From assembly GCA_943788005.1 (NCBI GenBank), contig CALSOP010000001.1, positions 186,001 through 250,000 on the forward strand: DNA of 64,000 nt. Direction: 5' to 3'. This DNA comes from an uncultured Gammaproteobacteria bacterium. GTDB lineage: Bacteria; Pseudomonadota; Gammaproteobacteria; Eutrophobiales; Eutrophobiaceae. The translations under genes were made by a program, and so were the position numbers. The notes below the pieces were generated by a model. The model saw nothing but the letters and a program-made list of their open reading frames with translations, did no database searches and was not told the origin of the DNA. Below are positions 37,450-48,300 of this stretch, in pieces. Numbering within the stretch: position 1 is the first letter of the stretch; the number at the start of each line of letters is the position of its first letter.

Positions 37450-39487
37450 ATGCAAGATAAAAAACGACAAATTCTGGTTTCAAATGCCCTGCCCTATGCC
37501 AATGGTCCACTGCATATAGGTCATTTGGTTGGGTATATTCAGGCGGATATCTGGGTACGTTTCCAAAAGATGCTGGGTAATGAATGCCATTACGTCTGTG
37601 CCGATGATACGCACGGCACACCAATTATGTTACGCGCCCAGAAGGAAGGCATCACGCCTGAAGCACTAATTGAAGCAATGAGCTCAGGAGCATCAGGCTG
37701 ATTTCACCGATTTTGCCGTTGCCTTTGATAATTATCACAGCACTCATTCTCCTGAAAACCAGGAATTGGCGAATACAATCTACGAAGCACTGGATAATGC
37801 CGGACACATTAATAAGAGAACCATCAAACAGGCTTATGATCCAGAGAAAAAGATGTTCTTGCCAGATCGTTTTATTCGTGGCGAATGTCCTAAATGCGGC
37901 ACCGCCGATCAATATGGCGACAGCTGTGAATCCTGTGGCGCAACCTACAACCCGACAGATCTAAAGAACCCTGTCTCTGCTGTTTCTGGTGCGACACCCA
38001 TAGAAAAGGAATCAGAGCATTATTTTTTCAAGCTCGGTGATTTTGAAGAAATGCTGCATAAATGGACCCGTGCGGGACATTTACAGGCGGAAGTCACTAA
38101 TAAACTGGATGAATGGTTTGAAGCCGGTTTACAGGAATGGGATATCTCGCGTGATGCACCCTACTTTGGTTTTGAAATTCCCAATGCGCCCGGTAAATTC
38201 TTTTATGTGTGGTTAGATGCACCGATGGGTTATCTCGCCAGTTTTAAAAACCTGTGTGATAAAACCAATTTAAATTTTGATGATTGGTGTAAAGCTGGAA
38301 GTGATAAAGAAATGATTCACTTTATCGGTAAAGATATTATTTATTTCCATGCACTGTTTTGGCCTGCCGTTTTAGAAGGTAGTGGTTTTAGAACACCTTC
38401 GGCTGTTTATGCGAATGGTTTCCTGACAGTTGATGGCCAAAAGATGTCTAAGTCGCGGGGTACGTTTATCAAAGCACGTACATATTTGAATCATTTAAAC
38501 CCTGAATACCTACGTTATTACTTTTCAGCCAAACTCGGCTCTGGTATCGATGATATTGACCTTAACCTAGAAGACTTTAGTGCCCGAGTTAATTCTGATC
38601 TGGTTGGTAAAGTCGTTAACATCGCCAGTCGTTGTGCAGGCTTTATTAAGAAACGTTTTGATGGACAGCTTATCAGAAACAGTTCACGATCCTGAATTAT
38701 ATGCAGCGCTTGTTGCAGCAAATGAAAGTATCAAAACTGCCTATGATAGATACGGGAATATTCCCGAGCCATGCGCGAAATCATGACCCTGGCCGATAAA
38801 GTGAATCAGTATATTGATGATCACAAACCGTGGGTTATTGCCAAAGAAGATAATAGCGACGACAAATTACAAGCTGTTTGCTCTATGGGCATTAATTGTT
38901 TTCGTTTATTAATGCTGTATTTAAAACCGGTATTGCCGGTAATGGCAGAAAAAGCTGAAGCATTCCTGAATATCGAAACTATGCATTGGCATGATGCTGA
39001 CATTGCATTGACGAATCACAAGATTAATAAATTCAAACCGCTGATGACGCGTATAGAAAAAGAGAGTATTGAAGCCATGATTGAAGACAGTAAAGAAGAT
39101 CTGGAAGCAACACCGAATGAAACTGTAGTAACCGGACCACTTGCAGATGATCCTATCGCCGATGAAATCTCTTTTGAAGATTTCATGAAAGTCGATTTAC
39201 GCATTGCCAAGATCGTTAAAGCAGAGCATGTCGTAGGGGCTGATAAACTATTACAGCTGACATTGGATATTGGTGGTGAAACACGTAACGTTTTTGCCGG
39301 CATCAAATCGGCCTATGCACCGGAAGAATTGGAAGGGAAACTCACAGTGATGGTAGCAAATCTGGCGCCCAGAAAAATGCGCTTTGGCCTATCTGAAGGC
39401 ATGGTGCTGGCGGCAGGTCCCGGCGGGAAAGATCTCTTTATTCTACATCCAGAAGACGGTGCAGTACCGGGCATGAAAGTGAAGTAA
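37450..39487 (+). CDS. metG: Methionyl-tRNA synthetase, three apparent indels
   Basis: Charges initiator and elongator tRNA-Met. Present are HIGH ([10 protein letters not shown]), the zinc knuckle (CPKCG...CESCG), KMSKS (GQKMSKSRG) and the C-terminal EMAP-II/Trbp111 tRNA-binding domain ([17 protein letters not shown]). Frame breaks are near 37683 (one base too many before CAGGAGCATCAG), 38670 (one T too many) and 38754-38756 (GGG for GGGG). Correcting them gives about 678 residues, the normal size. An essential enzyme with three simple indels points to error. The start is ATG 37450; rnfA follows after 43 bp. Confidence 0.92.
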
Positions 39488-39530
39488 ATCAATACTTGTT
39501 GTAGCGTCTTAAAAATCCGATACTCGTTTA

Positions 39531-40106
39531 ATGAGTGACCTATTCGGATTATTATTCAGTACCGCATTGGTTAATAACCTTGTATTAACCAATCTTGTTG
39601 GCCTAGACCTGCAAGTTGCTGCCAGTCAACGCATGAATGCTGCCTGGCTGGTTGGATTAGCAACTATTTATTGTCTGGCGATTTGTCTACCCGCTGTTTA
39701 TCTGGTCGATCATCTGATCATCATTCCATTATCATTACAATACCTCGATATCTTGTTTTACCTTATGTTGTTCATTGTTGTTGTATTATCTTCTCAACGG
39801 TTAATGCATCAACTCCTACCTCTCATTCACAAGCAAATCGATGCCTTGGTTCCTGTCATATTAATCAATTCAATCTTGTTGGCTGTTATCTTATTATCTC
39901 AGGAACAAAACCATTCTTTTTTTGGCATTTTGCTATATGGTATTTTCACGGGCATAGGTTTTTTGTTCTTGCTATTAGTCTTAACCTGCTTACGCGAACG
40001 TATTGAAAATAATAACGTGCCATTACCTTTTCGAGGCTTACCCATATTACTCATCACACTGGGAATATTTTCAATGGGTATTATGGGATTGGCAGGTTTA
40101 AAATGA
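39531..40106 (+). CDS. rnfA: RnfA/RsxA-like membrane protein without Fe-S cysteines
   Basis: A 191-residue protein with six hydrophobic helices and recognisable RnfA landmarks: LVNNLVLTNLVGLD, CLRERIENNNVPLPFRG and a final GLAGLK. In known RnfA/RnfE and NqrD/NqrE proteins a Cys in GLCP and one in TNC hold an intramembrane [2Fe-2S] cluster. Here those positions read GLDL and INSI, so both ligands are missing. It overlaps rnfB by 4 bp (ATGA). The assignment to the RnfA group is firm in topology but the sequence is divergent. Confidence 0.78.
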   Translation: MSDLFGLLFSTALVNNLVLTNLVGLDLQVAASQRMNAAWLVGLATIYCLAICLPAVYLVDHLIIIPLSLQYLDILFYLMLFIVVVLSSQRLMHQLLPLIHKQIDALVPVILINSILLAVILLSQEQNHSFFGILLYGIFTGIGFLFLLLVLTCLRERIENNNVPLPFRGLPILLITLGIFSMGIMGLAGLK

Positions 40107-40612
40107 GTATTTCATTTTTAATTGCATTATTACTCGTCATTCTCATCATCGTAGTTATTGGATACCTTTCATCAAACCAAGATACAAACGCATCACAACA
40201 AACACACTATCAAGACATTGAATCGATTGAGGATCTCTTGCCGCAAACACAATGTGGCGATTGTGGCTTTAATGGTTGCCGACCTTATGCGGAAGCCATT
40301 GCAAATCATATAGCAGATATTAACCGCTGCTTACCAGGTGGCAATGAAACCGTAAAAGCATTGTCATTAAAAACAGGCTTAGTCATGAAGCCACTCTATA
40401 AAACAACAGATAAATACGCTGTACCTCGACTCGCCTTTATCGAAGAAGAACATTGCATCGGTTGTGTTAAATGTATTACCGCTTGTCCTGTCGATGCAAT
40501 CATCGGTGCGCCAAAACAAATGCACAGTGTCATTGATGCCTATTGCACGGGTTGTGAACTATGTATCGCACCATGTCCAGTTGATTGCATCACCATGGTA
40601 TCTGCCCCTTAA
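40103..40612 (+). CDS. rnfB: Rnf complex subunit B (ferredoxin-type)
   Basis: A 169-residue membrane-anchored Fe-S protein. One N-terminal helix is followed by the four-Cys binding motif (CGDCGFNGCRPYA with a fourth Cys 17 residues on) and two [4Fe-4S] ferredoxin motifs, CIGCVKCITACP and CTGCELCIAPCP. All ligands are present. It passes electrons between soluble carriers and the membrane part. rnfD follows after 4 bp, with no rnfC between them. Confidence 0.93.
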   Translation: MSISFLIALLLVILIIVVIGYLSSNQDTNASQQTHYQDIESIEDLLPQTQCGDCGFNGCRPYAEAIANHIADINRCLPGGNETVKALSLKTGLVMKPLYKTTDKYAVPRLAFIEEEHCIGCVKCITACPVDAIIGAPKQMHSVIDAYCTGCELCIAPCPVDCITMVSAP

Positions 40613-40616
40613 TCAG

Positions 40617-41627
40617 ATGCAGACCTCTTCGCCACATACTCACTCTAAAAATGCCATCGCAATTATTATGCAAAAAGTGTTGTGTGCATTGATCCCAGGA
40701 ATATTACTCAGTACGTATTTTTTTGGAGTAGGTGTTCTAGTCAATTGTCTATTAGCTGTCACCTTTGCATTACTACTTGAGGCGCTTGTCTTAAAGGTTC
40801 GTCAACAAGCGATTCGTCCTGTCATTACAGACGGCACAGCTATAATCACAGCTATTCTTTTTGCACTGACCATTTCACCCTATACGCCTTGGTGGGTATC
40901 CTTCACTGGGATAGCATTCGCAGTGGTTATTGCTAAGCATCTCTTTGGCGGACTTGGCAACAATCCTTTTAACCCTGCCATGGCCGGTTATGTCTTTGTA
41001 CTCTTATCATTTCCAGTGCACATGGCCTATTGGCCTGACTTAAGTGGATTTGCAGAGCAGGAATTAACCATCGTGCAAAATATCGGCATTATTTTTTCAG
41101 GACTACCAGCCGAATTAGATGCAGTAACAGGTGCCACACCGTTGACCAATATGAAGTTAGAGTTAGGTCTAATGACCATGGTGTCTGAAATTGAATCGAA
41201 TCCACTATATGGTTCATTCGGTGGCAAAGGTTGGGAGTGGATTGCACTAGCTTATCTTGCAGGTGGACTATTTTTAATTTTCAATAAAGTCATTCGTTGG
41301 GAAATCCCACTATGTGTTTTGGGCAGTATCTTTAGCATCAGCCTGATGTTTAACTTTATCGACAGCGATGTCTATCCATCTGCACTATTCCACTTATTTA
41401 CAGGGGGCACGATGTTGTGTGCATTTTTTATTGCCACTGACCCCGCCAGTTCATCAACCACACCAAAAGGAAAAATTATCTACGGTGTTGGTGTAGGTTT
41501 ATTTATTTATATTATCCGTACCTGTGGTGGTTACCCGGACGGTATTGCCTTCGCAATCTTGATTATGAATGGACTCGTCCCATTGATTGATTACTATACC
41601 CGCCCCAAGGCATTGGGGGAAAAATGA
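40617..41627 (+). CDS. rnfD: Rnf complex subunit D (covalent FMN)
   Basis: A 336-residue integral membrane protein with about ten helices. The flavinylation motif DAVTGATPLT (around 180) carries the Thr that binds FMN, and NPFNPAMAGY and the C-terminal RTCGGYPDGIAFA match RnfD/NqrB. Starting at ATG 40617, 4 bp after rnfB, gives the normal length. It overlaps rnfG by ATGA. Confidence 0.92.
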   Translation: MQTSSPHTHSKNAIAIIMQKVLCALIPGILLSTYFFGVGVLVNCLLAVTFALLLEALVLKVRQQAIRPVITDGTAIITAILFALTISPYTPWWVSFTGIAFAVVIAKHLFGGLGNNPFNPAMAGYVFVLLSFPVHMAYWPDLSGFAEQELTIVQNIGIIFSGLPAELDAVTGATPLTNMKLELGLMTMVSEIESNPLYGSFGGKGWEWIALAYLAGGLFLIFNKVIRWEIPLCVLGSIFSISLMFNFIDSDVYPSALFHLFTGGTMLCAFFIATDPASSSTTPKGKIIYGVGVGLFIYIIRTCGGYPDGIAFAILIMNGLVPLIDYYTRPKALGEK

Positions 41628-42250
41628 ATTCAGAAACCAATTCATTTAAACAGAAACTGATTAAGCTATTGCCTTTATTACTCATCAGCATCGTCGGTGT
41701 TACCGCGCTGTTTGTCGTCAATGAATTTACTAAAGATAAAATCAAACTCAATAAACAAATAGCGGCACTAGCAATCATCAACGAAGTACTGCCACTTGAA
41801 TACGATAATGATTTATTCACCGATAAAATAAAACTCGATGTGTCTGACAAGATTAACAATACAGGCAGCATCAGCGTTTATAGGGCCCGATTAAATAATC
41901 AACCGGTTGCGGTCAGTCTGATGCCGGTTATTACAAAAGGCTACAACGGCAATATTAGTCTAATTATCGGAATACGTTATGATGGAGCGTTAACAGGCAT
42001 CAGAGTCCTGCAGCACAATGAAACAGAGGGCTTTGGCGGCCAGGTACATCAGGATAAAACAAATTGGTTGCAGAACTTCAACAACACATCGATCTTCGCC
42101 TTACCTGAAAAAAAATGGGCTATAAAAAATGATGGTGGTGAATTCGATCAATTAAGCGGCGCGACCATTACCTCAAGAAGCATAATCAATATAATCTACA
42201 AAACACTCGAATACTATTTGGAATACCGAGATAAATTTTATGAAAATTAA
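41624..42250 (+). CDS. rnfG: Rnf complex subunit G (covalent FMN)
   Basis: A 208-residue protein with one N-terminal membrane helix and a periplasmic domain. The FMN attachment motif is LSGATITS near 180, and GYNGNISLIIGI, with HNETEGFGG further on, is typical of RnfG/NqrC. No rnfE gene follows; yhbY overlaps its end by 11 bp instead. Confidence 0.92.
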   Translation: MNSETNSFKQKLIKLLPLLLISIVGVTALFVVNEFTKDKIKLNKQIAALAIINEVLPLEYDNDLFTDKIKLDVSDKINNTGSISVYRARLNNQPVAVSLMPVITKGYNGNISLIIGIRYDGALTGIRVLQHNETEGFGGQVHQDKTNWLQNFNNTSIFALPEKKWAIKNDGGEFDQLSGATITSRSIINIIYKTLEYYLEYRDKFYEN

Positions 42251-42533
42251 TAACGCACAAAAGAAATTCTTACGTCAATCAGCGCATCATTTAAAACCCG
42301 TCGTATGGGCAGGGCAACATGGCATCACCAAAGCGCTTATAACAGAAATTGAAGAAGTCTTAGAACGTAATGAACTGATAAAAGTTAAATGTCGTTTAGG
42401 TGAACGTGAAGAACGCGATGCAGGCATCAAAAAGATATGTGAAGATACGGGAGCTGAATTAGTTCAGCGTATTGGGAATATCGTAACGCTTTATAAAATG
42501 AATAGTGAAAAGCCAGTTATTAAACTACCTTAA
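42240..42533 (+). CDS. yhbY: YhbY/CRS1-type RNA-binding protein
   Basis: A 97-residue CRM-domain protein that associates with pre-50S ribosomal particles. The family core KKFLRQSAHHLKPVVWAGQHGIT and the end GAELVQRIGNIVTLYK are clear. In many relatives it precedes rlmE and ftsH; here it ends the metG-rnf operon. Confidence 0.93.
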   Translation: MKINNAQKKFLRQSAHHLKPVVWAGQHGITKALITEIEEVLERNELIKVKCRLGEREERDAGIKKICEDTGAELVQRIGNIVTLYKMNSEKPVIKLP

Positions 42534-42539
42534 GCACTT

Positions 42540-43484
42540 TTAATTCCGGTTTAACCAAACAACTAATCCTTGTGCATTTAAGTGCAGATCCATTTTTAAT
42601 ATTTCGTGAACCTGTGCTGAATCAATGCCCGGTACAATCTTGTTTAATTGGACACTTTCTTTTTTGAACATTACCTCTTCTATTTTTTCTGTTGGGCTTG
42701 ATGCATTACGATTAGCCTGTGCTACCTCACAATAATAAGATATGCGTTGACGCAGTTTCTCAGCGTAATTCTTTGGGTTCTCTAATAGACCAAAATGAGT
42801 CAGGTATAGTCGTTCAGGATTATAACTCATTAATAAATTTATCGAATTTATCAACTTTTCAGGTGAAAACTGTACTGGTGAAGTCGTTGGAATGATATGT
42901 CTCGAATCTGAACCAATCATTTCCCGATATGAAACACCGAAAGTATCGCCAGTAAACCAGCCTTTACTTTGTTCATCCCAAATACAAATATGGTGCTCAG
43001 CATGTCCTGGCGTATGACGAATATGCAGTGTTCTACCGGCCAGATCAATTTCCATATCATCTTCAGCTTCTACTATCCTGTTTTTTGAAACGGCAATGAG
43101 CTCACCATAGAGGGCGTCATATTTTTCTTGTCCATAGACATCAATGACGCCTTTCATTAATCTAGATGGGTCTACCAGATGTCTTGCGCCTCTTGGGTGA
43201 ACTATCAATTCTGCATTAGGAAATATTTCCATCATGCTGCCTGCTCCACCAGCATGATCAAGATGAACATGTGTTGGAATCACATAGCGAACTTGCGATG
43301 GCGGTATATTTTTTTTATCCAGTAATGTTAATACTCTAGAAAGGCTATGATTAGTAGCAGTTTCAATGATGGCAATCTCTTCATTATGTTCAAGCAGATA
43401 AATCGCTGCCATATTTGGTCGAATATACCCCGAGTCTATACAGCTTATCCGATGATCATAATGACTAAATATTTCTTCAGTCAT
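42540..43484 (-). CDS. Metallo-beta-lactamase-fold hydrolase
   Basis: A 314-residue protein with the HxHxDH metal motif (PTHVHLDHAGG), the later His in RHTPGHAEHH and Asp in GWFTGDTFGVSY. The first 220 residues are the hydrolase fold; the remaining part is helical and ends in LNAQGLVVWLNR. Substrate is unknown; thioesterase or glyoxalase-II-like activity is possible. It converges with yhbY. Confidence 0.88.
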   Translation of the reverse strand: MTEEIFSHYDHRISCIDSGYIRPNMAAIYLLEHNEEIAIIETATNHSLSRVLTLLDKKNIPPSQVRYVIPTHVHLDHAGGAGSMMEIFPNAELIVHPRGARHLVDPSRLMKGVIDVYGQEKYDALYGELIAVSKNRIVEAEDDMEIDLAGRTLHIRHTPGHAEHHICIWDEQSKGWFTGDTFGVSYREMIGSDSRHIIPTTSPVQFSPEKLINSINLLMSYNPERLYLTHFGLLENPKNYAEKLRQRISYYCEVAQANRNASSPTEKIEEVMFKKESVQLNKIVPGIDSAQVHEILKMDLHLNAQGLVVWLNRN

Positions 43485-43598
43485 AAGTTTATGCTATAGA
43501 AATTATGCAGAACTTGTTCACTTACTTTTTATCAATGTTGAGAAAGCCGAATACCTACCCTGTTAGAAAATTCAGTGATTTTTCTGATATTTCACTTC

Positions 43599-44393
43599 CT
43601 ATCTAGGTAAAAAGATAAAATCCTTGATATAACGAAGGTTAAGATTCGCACAAGTAGCTCTATTCTGAAATTCATCGGCTGAGAACTTTGAAATATTCGT
43701 AAGTACTCCGTCCATAAGGAAAAAACCATCGTAGTTTAGATCCTTTAAGAGTGAAAGCACCATTGATTCTTTTTCTTGTAAACGGAAGTGCTCTATCTCG
43801 ACAAACAGATTAGGTCGGTGTGTCTCGATAGTCTTAAGTGAACCTTTAAGCACTGCCAGTTCGTGGCCTTCTGTATCAATTTTTATAAACCCGATTTCAC
43901 CCATATCTAAATCATCAAGGCGATGCCCGGGAACTTTGACAGTAGTGTGCTCCACCGTTTCGTCCATTTTACAGTCAATGGCAGCTCCGTTGGACGTCCA
44001 CCCCTTAGAACTACGCCATACAATCAGCTCAACATCACCACTTATTTCTGTTATCGCAGCTTGTTCCAATTTGACGTTTTTATCGATGACGTGTTTAAGA
44101 ACTCGATACGGGTAAGGATTAGGTTCGAATGCGTAGACAGCCTGTGAATAGCGAGAAAGATAATATGTAAACATACCCAGGTTTGCGCCTACATCAATAC
44201 TAGCTCTGTTAGGCATACATAGGAATTTTAACAATCCCATCTCAATATTCTTGTGAGCCATGTAATTGTATGAACGGTAACGATAATAACTTCGAAATGG
44301 CATGTAGCGGTATTTTAAATCGAGAGTAAAGTTATTAATTACATCTCGAAAATTTTTATTGGGCAATTCGCTCATCAGTCCATAGCTCCACAA
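43599..44393 (-). CDS. FkbM-family methyltransferase
   Basis: A 264-residue SAM-dependent methyltransferase. SAM motif SIDVGANLGMFTYYLS is followed by YAFEPNP, the FkbM marker, and later GFIKIDTEGHELAVLKG and PNLFVEIEH. Members O-methylate sugars or small molecules, often in polysaccharide loci. Here it stands alone between a metallo-hydrolase and an SDR gene, so no substrate can be named. Confidence 0.88.
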   Translation of the reverse strand: MWSYGLMSELPNKNFRDVINNFTLDLKYRYMPFRSYYRYRSYNYMAHKNIEMGLLKFLCMPNRASIDVGANLGMFTYYLSRYSQAVYAFEPNPYPYRVLKHVIDKNVKLEQAAITEISGDVELIVWRSSKGWTSNGAAIDCKMDETVEHTTVKVPGHRLDDLDMGEIGFIKIDTEGHELAVLKGSLKTIETHRPNLFVEIEHFRLQEKESMVLSLLKDLNYDGFFLMDGVLTNISKFSADEFQNRATCANLNLRYIKDFIFLPR

Positions 44394-44494
44394 TGAATTT
44401 ACAACGCCATTTTAAACATCTAAAGACAACAAGCAATCATATCAAGTTTTCACTGGTTGAAATTAAATTTCTTATCCAACATAACAAAGACATT

Positions 44495-45316
44495 CTAAAC
44501 CCTAACTAGGAGCTTATCTAAAAGAAACCCCGGAAGGATGCGTTTAAAGAACGCAAATAAATAAGTTGGGAACGTCACATAGTAACGCGCCTTTGGATTA
44601 TCACTTTCCAATGCATGAACCACTTTCTTAAGTACTGCCTCAGGGCCTAATGAAAACGGAACGGTATAGTCATCGCCGTTTAATTCATTTTCTATCTTGG
44701 CATAGCCTTCTTTGAAATAGCTATGTTCTTTGTTAACCACTGCTTGAAAATTATTAAGTGCGTTATTTCTAAAATTACTTGTTATTGGACCGGGTTCTAT
44801 CAAACTGACCTTAATGCCCGTATCGCTCAGTTCATAACGCATCGCATCGCTTATTGCTTCCAGTGCATATTTTGATGCGCAATAGGGCCCGCGAAATTTC
44901 ATTGTTATGAAACCTAACACCGAACTGATTTGTATTATGCGACCAGCATGTTGTTTGCGCATTACAGGAATAAGCAGGTTGGTTAATTCCTGAGTACCAA
45001 AGATATTAGTTTCAAATTGATCGCGTAATGCCATTACCGGAATATCTTCCATAGCACCGGTCAGACCATAGGCAGCGTTGTTGACCAGCCCGTAGAGTTG
45101 TCCGTCTGTTTTGCTTAATAGTGTTACAACAGCGGCTTGAATAGATTTAGTATCGGCAAGATCGAGCATAATCGCTTCGAAACCTGCTTTACTTAATGTA
45201 TCAATATCTTCTTGTTTTCTTGCAGTAACAAAAACATTAAAGCCACGTTCTTTTAGTCCATCAGCAATACAGCGTCCAATGCCCGATGAGCAGCCCGTGA
45301 CGAGGATATGTTTCAT
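44495..45316 (-). CDS. Short-chain dehydrogenase/reductase
   Basis: A 273-residue classical SDR with the cofactor motif VTGCSSGIGR, NNAAYG and the catalytic YCASK. NADP preference is suggested by the basic residue after the second strand (TARKQ). Its ATG overlaps the RND pump stop as ATGA, so it is translated with the efflux operon. The role there is not evident. Confidence 0.9.
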   Translation of the reverse strand: MKHILVTGCSSGIGRCIADGLKERGFNVFVTARKQEDIDTLSKAGFEAIMLDLADTKSIQAAVVTLLSKTDGQLYGLVNNAAYGLTGAMEDIPVMALRDQFETNIFGTQELTNLLIPVMRKQHAGRIIQISSVLGFITMKFRGPYCASKYALEAISDAMRYELSDTGIKVSLIEPGPITSNFRNNALNNFQAVVNKEHSYFKEGYAKIENELNGDDYTVPFSLGPEAVLKKVVHALESDNPKARYYVTFPTYLFAFFKRILPGFLLDKLLVRV

Positions 45317-48300
45317 GTGACGAGATCACCGTCTGCAGCCTTACTTGTCTTTTTGAACAATCGATTACGTATATCATCTGCAATCAAATAGAAACACGGT
45401 AAGGTTAATAATATCAGTATGGTAGCAAACAACAATCCAAAGCCAAGGCTAACTGCCATGGGAGACAGGAATGCCGTTTGACCAGTTGCAAAAAAGATTA
45501 GCGGTGATACGCCTAAGAATGTCGTAATAGTCGTTAAGATAATCGGCCTGGCTCGCACCTTGCCTGCCTCAACAATAGCAGTAATTCTGTCATTTCCTTC
45601 ACTTCTAAGTCGTTTAATAAAATCTACCATAATAAGTGAATCGTTAACGATAATCCCTGATAAGGCCAACATTCCCACTGCTGATAGAAACTGGATATTG
45701 TAACCAAACACGGCATGTCCAATAACAACACCAATGAATCCAAACGGAATAGCGAACATAACAACCAGCGGGTCAATCAATGATTTAAAAAGCGCCGTCA
45801 ACATAAAGAAGATAACCGCAAGTGCAATGATTAAAGCTTGATTCATGCCTTTGAATGAGTCTGCTGCTTTTTTCTTTTCGCCTAAAAATAATAACGAATA
45901 GGGACGTTTATCTGTAGTTTTTCCAAAAACATCGTTGATCTGTGCTGTTACTACGCTCGGCGTCGTAATCGTCGTATCAACATCAGCAGTAATCTTTGCC
46001 ATACGCTGTGAATCACGTCGACGTATTTGATTTAAACCACGGCCAATACTAATATCGGCCACATCGTTTAAATAGACTGTTTGACCTGTTGCAAGAATAA
46101 TGGGCAGGCTATTTAAACTCGTCGATTGTTCGCGCATTGATTCTGGATAGATAACTCGCACGGGCAAACGTTTGTCTTTCCAGGTGACATGAACTACTTC
46201 ATTGCCAAGATAACCACTACGAACAGCAGTAGCCAATTCATTCTGTGTTAAACCGAGACGTTTACCACGTTCATTCAACTGGTATTTATATTCCAATTTC
46301 CCCGGTTCTTGATCATGCACGACATCGTTTACGCCGGGCATGCGTTTCATATAGTCACTTATCTCAACGGCAGTTTTATGCAGTACATCAAGATCAACAC
46401 TGACGATACCGAGTTCAATATCATCACCTGCTGGCCCCGCATTTGGTTTCAGAATACTTAGGCGATCTACGCCGGGCACTTGTAATAAATCCTTTCTGAT
46501 TACATTAATGATTTCATCTGCACTTCGAGTCCGTTTGCCACTCATATTAAAATCAAAACTGACTATAGGTGTTACCCATTCTTCAATAAAGCTAGCAGGC
46601 ACTGGTTTATGTAAGTCGACAACAAACTGCAAAATATTACTTCCTGTTTTACTTCGGTTTGGATCAATGACACTAACTCCAACGTTAGTTAGCAAGGTTA
46701 GCAACTCATCTTCCGTCATTAGCTTATTGACTCTGTCTTCGAGTTCAACTGCCAACTCAAGAGTATCTTCAAGACTGTAGGTATTAGGTGCTTCTATATT
46801 GACAAAGAACTGTCCTATTTCGACATCACCAAATAGCTGAAAGGGTAAGCGGGTACTTGCATAAGTAAGACTGACAGCCAAGGCACCAATACTAAGTGCT
46901 GCAACAAAATAACGATTCATTGCCGACCAATGTAATAATCGAGCGTATCTATTTAAAAGATAAGTCCAATTAAACCGTGGTTTCTTTTTTTCAAGTTTCA
47001 GGATATGGCCTGCGTGTGAAGGTAATACGACAAATGCTTCAAGAAGAGACCCGACGAGGGCACAGCAGACAACAACCGGAATCACTTTTATAAAAGCACC
47101 CAATATTCCTCCAATAGCAAACATGGGTAAGAATGCAGCAATGGTTGTTAATGTTGAGACTACTACAGGCCAAAAGACCTCTTTTGCGCCTAATGAAGAT
47201 GCTTCTATTGGAGACATCCCTGCTTCAATATGCCGATAAACATTCTCAGTAACGATGATTGCATCATCGACAATCATTCCCAATACGATTAAAAATGCAA
47301 ACAAAGAGACCATATTGATCGTGTAATCGAAATAATAAAGCAAAATGACGGCGAAGAGGAATGAGACAGGTATTCCAAAAGCGGTGATTGCCGCTATACG
47401 AAAATTTAATAATAGATATAAAGAAATCAAAACCAATATTAGACCAATCAAGCCTGAAGACTTAACCAGATTTAAACGCGTTTTCACATAGATAGATGAA
47501 TCAGTGTGATATCCAGCATTAATACTCTCGGGCAATTCCTCACTTAAATCATCAGCCAATGCACGTATTTTTTCTGAGATACGTATCGTTGATGCCTCAG
47601 CTGTTTTGGTTACTGTTAAATTAACCGAGGGCTTCCCATTAAATCGCGCGTAAGTTTCTGCTTCCTCAAAACGGCGAACTACTTTGGCAACGTGGCCCAA
47701 TTTTAATTCACCACCTTTGGCATTCGTCCGTAAAACTATTTGTTCAATATTCTCCGGTTCAGGTTTGACACCTTTCCCTCTTAAACGTATATCACCTTCA
47801 TTAGATTTTATTGAGCCACCAGGTTGATCAATTAGATTATTTCTCAGTGCATTATTAACCTGTGTCAGTGGGATATTAAGTGCTGCCAATTCATGTGGAT
47901 TGATTTCAACCCAGATCTCCCAGTCGCGTTCACCCGCCATGCCAACACTGGCAACACCTTTAATCTTCTGCATCTTTCTACGGGCTTTTTCTGAATACTC
48001 ATACAAGTCAGCTTTGGACAAGTTGCCAAAAAGTGTAAGTGTAATTACCGGAAAGCGAGTACGGATACGATTTAATTCTGGTTCTTCAGCTTCATCAGGT
48101 AAATCATCAACGCGATCGATTAATGTCCTGGTATCACGCATAAAGTCATCCACGTTTGAACCCGATTTTAACTTTATATAGATACTGGAAAGGCCTTCCT
48201 TGCTCGTTGAGTGAATATAATCAATATCTTGACTGTCTTCGAATTCTTCTTCGATTGGCAAGGTTACTTGTTGCTCTACTTCTGCTGGTGAGGCACCTTC

